Below are positions 6,364 to 10,597 of a stretch of DNA of 10,597 bases, piece by piece (positions within the stretch are counted from its first letter, which is position 1; every line of letters starts with the position of its first letter). Origin of the DNA: Thermoplasmata archaeon (lineage in GTDB: Archaea > Thermoplasmatota > Thermoplasmata > Thermoplasmatales > Thermoplasmataceae); contig JAJYVJ010000056.1 of NCBI GenBank assembly GCA_021792045.1, positions 1-10,597 of the forward strand, in the 5' to 3' direction. The notes beneath the pieces are model-generated. The model saw only the letters and a program-made list of their open reading frames with translations. It made no database searches and was not told the origin of the DNA. The position numbers and the translations under genes are program-made.

Positions 6364-7386
6364 ATGAAAATAAACGTCGACGGAAATGACAGAAGATTCA
6401 AGGCTGTATGGTTTGAGAATAATGATGTACGGCTGATCGACCAGAGAAAACTTCCTGAGGAACTTGAGATTATTAATGCCAAGGACAGTGACGAGGTTGC
6501 AACGATGATCAGGGATATGGCAATAAGGGGAGCTCCGGCAATAGGGATTATTGCGGCCTATGGCCTGGCCATGGCTAAGATCAAGGGGGAAGACATGGAC
6601 AAGGCTGTTAAGAAAATTGGCGGGACCAGGCCAACAGCTTATGATCTTTTCAAGGCCATTGAATACATGAAGTCTAATAATTTTGAACTGAGCGCTGCAA
6701 CGCGTTATTCCAACGAGATCAGCGGAAGATGCAAGAAGATAGGCGAATATGGGAACCAGTTGATTTCTGACGGCTCCAAGATACTCACACACTGTAATGC
6801 CGGTGCCCTTGCCGTCGTGGACTGGGGAACGGCTCTTGCACCGATGAGAGTGGCGCATGACGAAGGGAAAAATATCTTTGTTTTTGTGGACGAGACGAGG
6901 CCAAGGCTTCAGGGGGCGAAGTTGACGGCATGGGAACTCCTTCAGGAGGGTATTGATCATGCGATAATCTCCGATAATGCAGCTGGTTTTTACATGAAGA
7001 GGGGAGAAATTGATCTCGCTATAGTTGGTGCTGACAGAATCGCTTCAAACGGAGATTTTGCGAACAAGATAGGGACCTACGAAAAAGCGGTAGTCGCAAA
7101 GGCCAACAACATACCATTTTATGTTGCAGCACCAGGAAGCACATTTGATTTCTCGATAAAAACAGGCGAGGAAATCCCGATAGAGGAGAGATCAGAGGAT
7201 GAGGTGCTGATTATCAACGGAAAAAATCTCGGTCCGAAAGGAAGCCCTGCTAAGAATCCCGCATTTGACGTAACTCCCCATGAGTACGTAACAGCATTCA
7301 TCACTGAGTATGGTATTTTCAGGCCAGAAGAACTGCACAGGATGCAAAACCTTATTGAAAAGGATCTCTTTATGCGGAGTGCATAG
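6364..7386 (+). CDS. mtnA: S-methyl-5-thioribose-1-phosphate isomerase
   Basis: MtnA converts methylthioribose-1-phosphate to methylthioribulose-1-phosphate in methionine salvage, after MTA phosphorylase has cleaved methylthioadenosine. The 340-residue sequence carries the family blocks in order: IRGAPAIG (54-61), TRPTA (88-92), THCNAG with the catalytic Cys144, DETRPRLQG (176-184), VGADRIA with the catalytic Asp224, GDFANKIGTY (230-239) and NPAFDVTP (298-305). The DETRPRLQG block and the THCNAG cysteine favour MtnA over the related ribose-1,5-bisphosphate isomerase and eIF2B-like regulatory subunits. Older annotations often call such proteins aIF-2B. trpS follows after 19 bases, so mtnA and trpS form a close pair. 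No other salvage gene is in the window. Confidence 0.92.
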   Translation: MKINVDGNDRRFKAVWFENNDVRLIDQRKLPEELEIINAKDSDEVATMIRDMAIRGAPAIGIIAAYGLAMAKIKGEDMDKAVKKIGGTRPTAYDLFKAIEYMKSNNFELSAATRYSNEISGRCKKIGEYGNQLISDGSKILTHCNAGALAVVDWGTALAPMRVAHDEGKNIFVFVDETRPRLQGAKLTAWELLQEGIDHAIISDNAAGFYMKRGEIDLAIVGADRIASNGDFANKIGTYEKAVVAKANNIPFYVAAPGSTFDFSIKTGEEIPIEERSEDEVLIINGKNLGPKGSPAKNPAFDVTPHEYVTAFITEYGIFRPEELHRMQNLIEKDLFMRSA

Positions 7387-7394
7387 AGAAAAAC

Positions 7395-7399
7395 GGTGA
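7395..7399 (+). promoter_or_regulatory. Ribosome binding site supporting the GTG start of trpS
   Basis: GGTGA lies six bases before the GTG at 7406 and matches the archaeal Shine-Dalgarno core. There is no ATG nearby that gives the family N-terminus, so this site decides the GTG start. Confidence 0.5.
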
Positions 7400-7405
7400 A
7401 AAATA

Positions 7406-8542
7406 GTGGCTGAGGATCTCAAGATAACCCCATGGGGCGTTTCAGGAAATGTTCAGGATAAAGATTACGACAGAATAGCGAACGAATTCGGCGCAAAGAT
7501 AATCGATGAGCGCCTTCTTAAGAGAATAAAGAAAGTTACAGGTGATCTTCATCCTTTTCTGCTGAATGGAATATTTTATGCTCACAGGGATCTTGACCTT
7601 GCTCTTGACGATTATGGCAATGGGAAGCCATTCTACCTTTATACGGGAAGGGGCCCGTCCGGCGAGATGCACCTGGGTCACATATTGCCTTTCATGTTCA
7701 CAAAATGGTTACAGGACAAATTCAACGCTGAGCTTATAATCCAAATCACAGACGACGAAAAATACCTTTTCAGGGAGATAGAGGATCGAGATCTGAAAGA
7801 ATTCACACACAATAACATAATAGATATCCTCAGTTTGGGATTCAATCCTGACAAAACCCATATCCTGATAGATTCTGAGCATTCAGGAATTCTGTACAAT
7901 AACGCGATCAAGGTGGCAAGGAACATAACTGCTTCCTCTGTTAAAGCTGTCTTTGGGCTGAAAGACAGCGATAACATTGGCAAATTTTTCTTCACGAGCA
8001 TTCAGGCCGTTCCTGCGTTCATTCTTTCCTATCTCAAGAACGAGAACATTAGGTGCCTTATACCTTATGGAATAGACCAGGACCCACACTTTAAACTTGC
8101 CAGAGATGTCCTTCCGAAACTTGGTTATTACAAACCGTCAGCAATAATATCAAAATTCATTCCATCACTTCAGGGCAGCGGAAAGATGTCTTCTTCGGAT
8201 CCGAACTCGGTGATATCGTTGAATGACAGTAGAAACACTGTTAGGAAGAAGTTGATGAAATACGCATTCTCCGGTGGGAGGGATACCGCAGAGGAACAGA
8301 GGGAATACGGAGCTAATCCAGATATAGACTTCTCGTTTAACATTTTCAGAATAATGGAAGACGATCAGTCCAGGGTATCGTCTATATATGAGAGTTACAA
8401 GTCCGGAGAAATGCTAAGCGGCGAGATGAAATCAATAGCCGCAGAAAAGATCAGCGAATTCCTGGATATTCTGAGATCCAGACGAGAAGATGTTGAAAAT
8501 AATCTTGACGCGTACATGTTCGATGAAAAGAAATTCAACTAA
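7406..8542 (+). CDS. trpS: Tryptophanyl-tRNA synthetase (archaeal type)
   Basis: TrpRS attaches tryptophan to its tRNA. The 378-residue protein begins with the archaeal/eukaryotic ITPWGVSG signature (residues 7-14), then the class I HIGH motif as HLGH (89-92, in GRGPSGEMHLGH), the YGIDQDPHFKLARD block (221-234) that contacts the substrates, and the KMSSS loop (260-264). The bacterial-type TrpRS has a different N-terminus and spacing, so this is the archaeal/eukaryotic form. The start is GTG, with a good ribosome site upstream. It follows mtnA by 19 bases and is probably translated from the same message. No T-box, attenuator or leader peptide is visible. The protein is complete and of normal length. 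Confidence 0.95.
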   Translation: MAEDLKITPWGVSGNVQDKDYDRIANEFGAKIIDERLLKRIKKVTGDLHPFLLNGIFYAHRDLDLALDDYGNGKPFYLYTGRGPSGEMHLGHILPFMFTKWLQDKFNAELIIQITDDEKYLFREIEDRDLKEFTHNNIIDILSLGFNPDKTHILIDSEHSGILYNNAIKVARNITASSVKAVFGLKDSDNIGKFFFTSIQAVPAFILSYLKNENIRCLIPYGIDQDPHFKLARDVLPKLGYYKPSAIISKFIPSLQGSGKMSSSDPNSVISLNDSRNTVRKKLMKYAFSGGRDTAEEQREYGANPDIDFSFNIFRIMEDDQSRVSSIYESYKSGEMLSGEMKSIAAEKISEFLDILRSRREDVENNLDAYMFDEKKFN

Positions 8543-8552
8543 ATATCGCCAG

Positions 8553-8690
8553 AAGAATTTATGTACACGAGGATGCGTTTCCTTTGGATTTACTGAACAA
8601 CGTTTGTCTCGCTAATTTTGCAAACCTCCTCGAAACATAAAGACATTCAAACCATAATAAAAATCTTGGAAATAAAAGAAATTATGTACA
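8553..8690 (+). repeat. Pair of 15-base imperfect direct repeats flanking the trpS-azlC spacer
   Basis: AAGAA(T/A)TTATGTACA occurs at 8553-8567 and again at 8676-8690, matching at 14 of 15 bases. The right copy ends one base before the putative azlC TATA element, where a BRE or an activator would sit. Each contains the palindrome TGTACA. The placement suggests a regulator site, perhaps for an Lrp/AsnC-type protein controlling amino-acid export, but no regulator gene is visible here and the function is inference. Confidence 0.4.
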
Positions 8691-8691
8691 A

Positions 8692-8701
8692 ATAATATTT
8701 A
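8692..8701 (+). promoter_or_regulatory. Probable TATA element of azlCD
   Basis: ATAATATTTA is centred about 29 bases before the TTG at 8726. Transcription would begin at or within a few bases of that TTG. It supports TTG as the start in the absence of an in-frame ATG before codon 13. Confidence 0.45.
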
Positions 8702-8725
8702 GATAGTCCGCATGACCAGAACACC

Positions 8726-9394
8726 TTGAGAAGCAAATTTGACCCTTATTTCAGTATATCCATGAGTTATCTGCCTTCAGGCATAGCGTTTGGAGCGTTT
8801 GCAACCGCTTTGAAGATACCTGTCGTTATCACTATCATCCTCTCTCTGTTCATTTATTCAGGGGCAGTACAATCAGCATTCCTGGGTTTTTGGGTGACGG
8901 GATTTGAACCTTTCTCCATGATCCTCACGGCATTCCTCCTGAACCTGAGGCATACCTTCTATGGCCCACACATAGAATCCGAAAGAAACGATATCAAACT
9001 GAGCAATGTCCTAACCATAGGTCCTCTTCTTACTGACGAGGTTTACGCCCTGTCTGTGTCACCCCTTTCCCCTGACAAGAAGAATATATTATCGCTTGCA
9101 ATATTCGCATATGCAAATTGGGTTGCCGCAACAGCCACAGGAGCTTTTGTTGCTGGAATAGCTCCGACCAGAGTCCTTGACATACTGCTGATCGCACTTC
9201 CCACTCTATTCCTTGGTCTCCTTGTACCCAGAGTGAAGTCCAATTATGCTGTGGTAACCGCCATCTCTGCAGGCATTATTTCAGTGTCTGGTAGGCTGCT
9301 GAACCTGCCCGCATTCTTCATTATAATACCAATACTGGGCGGGGTTATCATAGGTTATGCTTGGAAGAGATATGAGGAGGCTCACAAGCTATGA
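8726..9394 (+). CDS. azlC: AzlC-family branched-chain amino acid exporter, large subunit
   Basis: AzlC proteins are inner-membrane permeases that act with AzlD to export branched-chain amino acids and their analogues. The 222-residue product is strongly hydrophobic, with about six membrane segments (roughly residues 13-30, 32-57, 62-76, 120-145, 150-168, 173-210, the last containing two). Family motifs are visible: YSGAVQSAF (44-52), NLRHTFYG (73-80) and LLTDEVYALS (101-110). The start is TTG at 8726. An ATG at 8712 is out of frame and quickly terminated, and the next in-frame ATG is codon 13, inside the first segment. The stop overlaps the azlD start by four bases (ATGA), so the two are translationally coupled. 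The transported substrate is inferred from the family. Confidence 0.88.
   Translation: MRSKFDPYFSISMSYLPSGIAFGAFATALKIPVVITIILSLFIYSGAVQSAFLGFWVTGFEPFSMILTAFLLNLRHTFYGPHIESERNDIKLSNVLTIGPLLTDEVYALSVSPLSPDKKNILSLAIFAYANWVAATATGAFVAGIAPTRVLDILLIALPTLFLGLLVPRVKSNYAVVTAISAGIISVSGRLLNLPAFFIIIPILGGVIIGYAWKRYEEAHKL
9374..9380 (+). promoter_or_regulatory. Ribosome binding site of azlD inside azlC
   Basis: GAGGAGG is the strongest Shine-Dalgarno match noticed in the window. It lies ten bases before the azlD ATG and is embedded in the last codons of azlC, which fits coupled translation of two subunits. Confidence 0.55.
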
Positions 9395-9684
9395 ATACAA
9401 TCCTCGTTATAGTTGTGATAATCCTTGCCTTGCTGAGCATTTCTCAACGTGTGTTGCCATGGATTTTCTACTCAAGATTCAAGGAGAATAAAACGATCGA
9501 GAATCTATTTGATTTATTCGCGATTTCTGCCTTCACATCACTCTTCGTCTATAATGTTCTCATTATTACGCCCTTAACAATAATTGCACTGGTGGCTGCT
9601 TTTGTTGTGGCACTTAAGACCAGAAACCTGCCACTCACTATAGTTACTGCGATTCTCGTTGCGTCATTTACCCTCTTGATATGA
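9391..9684 (+). CDS. azlD: AzlD-family branched-chain amino acid exporter, small subunit
   Basis: AzlD is the small membrane partner of AzlC. The 97-residue product has three to four hydrophobic segments (about 2-17, 42-60, 62-76, 80-97), with the typical early RVLPWIFY motif (20-27) and FKENKTIENLF linker. Size and position directly after azlC are diagnostic; primary sequence in this family is weakly conserved. The start overlaps the azlC stop as ATGA. It converges on the EamA transporter, with 46 bases between the two stops. Confidence 0.88.
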   Translation: MNTILVIVVIILALLSISQRVLPWIFYSRFKENKTIENLFDLFAISAFTSLFVYNVLIITPLTIIALVAAFVVALKTRNLPLTIVTAILVASFTLLI

Positions 9685-9730
9685 TCTGTACGCATGTTGA
9701 AAGGCCTATCTGGGTTATTGACACGAAAAA

Positions 9731-10597
9731 TTAAGGCAGTTCCTGAGGTATATGTTCTGATTTTCTTTCCCTGACATACCTTTCGACAGTAATACCGAGG
9801 ATAGAACCTACCATGATTACGCTACCTATTATGACGAACTTGCCGAGAATCTCATGAAGGAAAAGCACTGAGGTTATGGCAGCAAAAACTGGTTCACCAA
9901 CAAAGATAACTCCAGCTGTCGTTGGGTCTACAAACTTGAGTGCTATTGTGGACACGTAGTATGCAAAAAAACTTCCAAATATGGCTGTAAAAACTATTGC
10001 AAAGACCACGTAGTCATTCAAGGTAAACAGATTTCCAGGCATGAACGGTATCATTAAGCCAGAGAAGATTGAAACTGCAAACAGCTGGTAGAATGTAAAA
10101 GAATAAGAATCAAGAGATTTTGAGTACTTGGACACATAAACAATCTGAATGGCGTAAACAACAGCACATAATAGCGTAAGTATATCTCCGATCTTATTGC
10201 CAAAACCTCCGGATGGGCTGTAGGAAAGAAGGATTAAACCAAAAAAGGCGGTCCCTGAGGCCAGAACGTCAACACGCGTTATCCTATTTTTAAGATATAG
10301 GAAAGAAATGATCGGGAGCAGGATGACATAAAGGCCAGTTATAACGCCCGAAGCAGCTGCAGTCGTGTAATCGAGACCAACGGTTTGAAAAAAATACCCA
10401 AGAAACAGCAAAAATCCTGCTATTAAGCCGTATTTGATGTTGTCAGGTTTGAGTAAATTGTGGCTCTTCTTCACAAATATTAGCATCATGGCAGACGCCA
10501 AAGCGAAACGTATTGCAAGAAAAGGTGCTGGACTGATGTAGTCCAGTGCCACCTTTATTATTGGAAACGTGACACCCCAGAAAAATGTCACGATTAA
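9731..10597 (-). CDS. EamA/DMT-superfamily transporter, 5' end cut by the window
   Basis: This is a drug/metabolite transporter with ten predicted membrane segments in two EamA repeats (about residues 1-125 and 135-275 of the visible part). The first segment contains FFWGVTFPIIK, the usual EamA opening, and the second repeat holds the DPTTAGVIFVGEPVFAAI block. Such proteins export amino acids, nucleosides or other small molecules; the substrate cannot be told from sequence. A GTG at 10591 could be read as a start. However, the frame is open to the window edge and the GTG falls inside the first membrane segment, so the true start is probably a few to fifteen codons further on, outside the window. 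The protein ends in a charged tail (RERKSEHIPQELP). A short T run follows the stop on its own strand (9725-9729) and may help termination. Confidence 0.87.
   Translation of the reverse strand, partial: LIVTFFWGVTFPIIKVALDYISPAPFLAIRFALASAMMLIFVKKSHNLLKPDNIKYGLIAGFLLFLGYFFQTVGLDYTTAAASGVITGLYVILLPIISFLYLKNRITRVDVLASGTAFFGLILLSYSPSGGFGNKIGDILTLLCAVVYAIQIVYVSKYSKSLDSYSFTFYQLFAVSIFSGLMIPFMPGNLFTLNDYVVFAIVFTAIFGSFFAYYVSTIALKFVDPTTAGVIFVGEPVFAAITSVLFLHEILGKFVIIGSVIMVGSILGITVERYVRERKSEHIPQELP

Noticed and set aside
6307..6960. Long minus-strand frame of 217 codons
   Set aside because: It lies entirely opposite the start of mtnA, whose motifs are unmistakable, and its product has no family features. 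It is a shadow frame.
8595..8635. Hairpin-like GTTTG...CAAAC after trpS as a terminator
   Set aside because: The stem is only five base pairs with a long loop and is not followed by a T run.
10589..10591. GTG at 10591 as the true start of the EamA transporter
   Set aside because: The frame is open to the window edge, and this codon falls inside the first membrane segment, which in the family is preceded by several residues.

Overview
The window looks like an ordinary housekeeping stretch of an archaeal chromosome, most likely from a moderately AT-rich member of the order Thermoplasmatales. The archaeal assignment rests on gene content: the archaeal/eukaryotic RNase P protein Rpp21, the Fe-S large subunit of archaeal/eukaryotic primase, an archaeal-type tryptophanyl-tRNA synthetase, and a phosphoglycolate phosphatase resembling the one known from Thermoplasma acidophilum. 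It also rests on TATA elements about 25-30 bases before several start codons, with little or no room for a leader. Arg is mostly AGA/AGG and Ile is often ATA. The genus cannot be fixed by eye.

Layout. Positions 1-176 hold only the promoter of a small unidentified protein gene (177-404, +). It converges on the RNase P gene rnp4 (426-722, -). A gene-free divergent spacer (723-1084) separates rnp4 from a HAD-type phosphoglycolate phosphatase (1085-1753, +). That gene overlaps tail to tail with dihydroorotase pyrC (1733-2998, -). Upstream of pyrC on the same strand is queE (3295-3924, -). A divergent promoter region (3925-4159) then leads to a forward block: an Xaa-Pro peptidase (4160-5257), the primase large subunit priL (5267-6310), the methionine-salvage isomerase mtnA (6364-7386) and trpS (7406-8542). 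After a 183-base spacer comes the azlC-azlD pair (8726-9684, +), an amino-acid exporter. An EamA/DMT transporter (9731 to the right edge, -) converges on it and is cut by the window.

How the genes relate. pepQ-priL and mtnA-trpS are two close-packed pairs; mtnA probably also has its own promoter over the end of priL. The functions are mostly central: tRNA 5' maturation (rnp4), tRNA charging (trpS), preQ0/archaeosine tRNA modification (queE), pyrimidine synthesis (pyrC), peptide turnover (pepQ), methionine salvage (mtnA), replication priming (priL) and amino-acid or metabolite export (azlCD, EamA).

I found no mobile element, CRISPR array, tRNA, rRNA, phage gene or obvious new multi-gene system. 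The points most worth checking are an imperfect 15-base direct repeat flanking the azlC promoter spacer, a strong TATA element inside the open frame before pyrC, two TTG starts that fit leaderless transcription, and the unexplained 362-base spacer.
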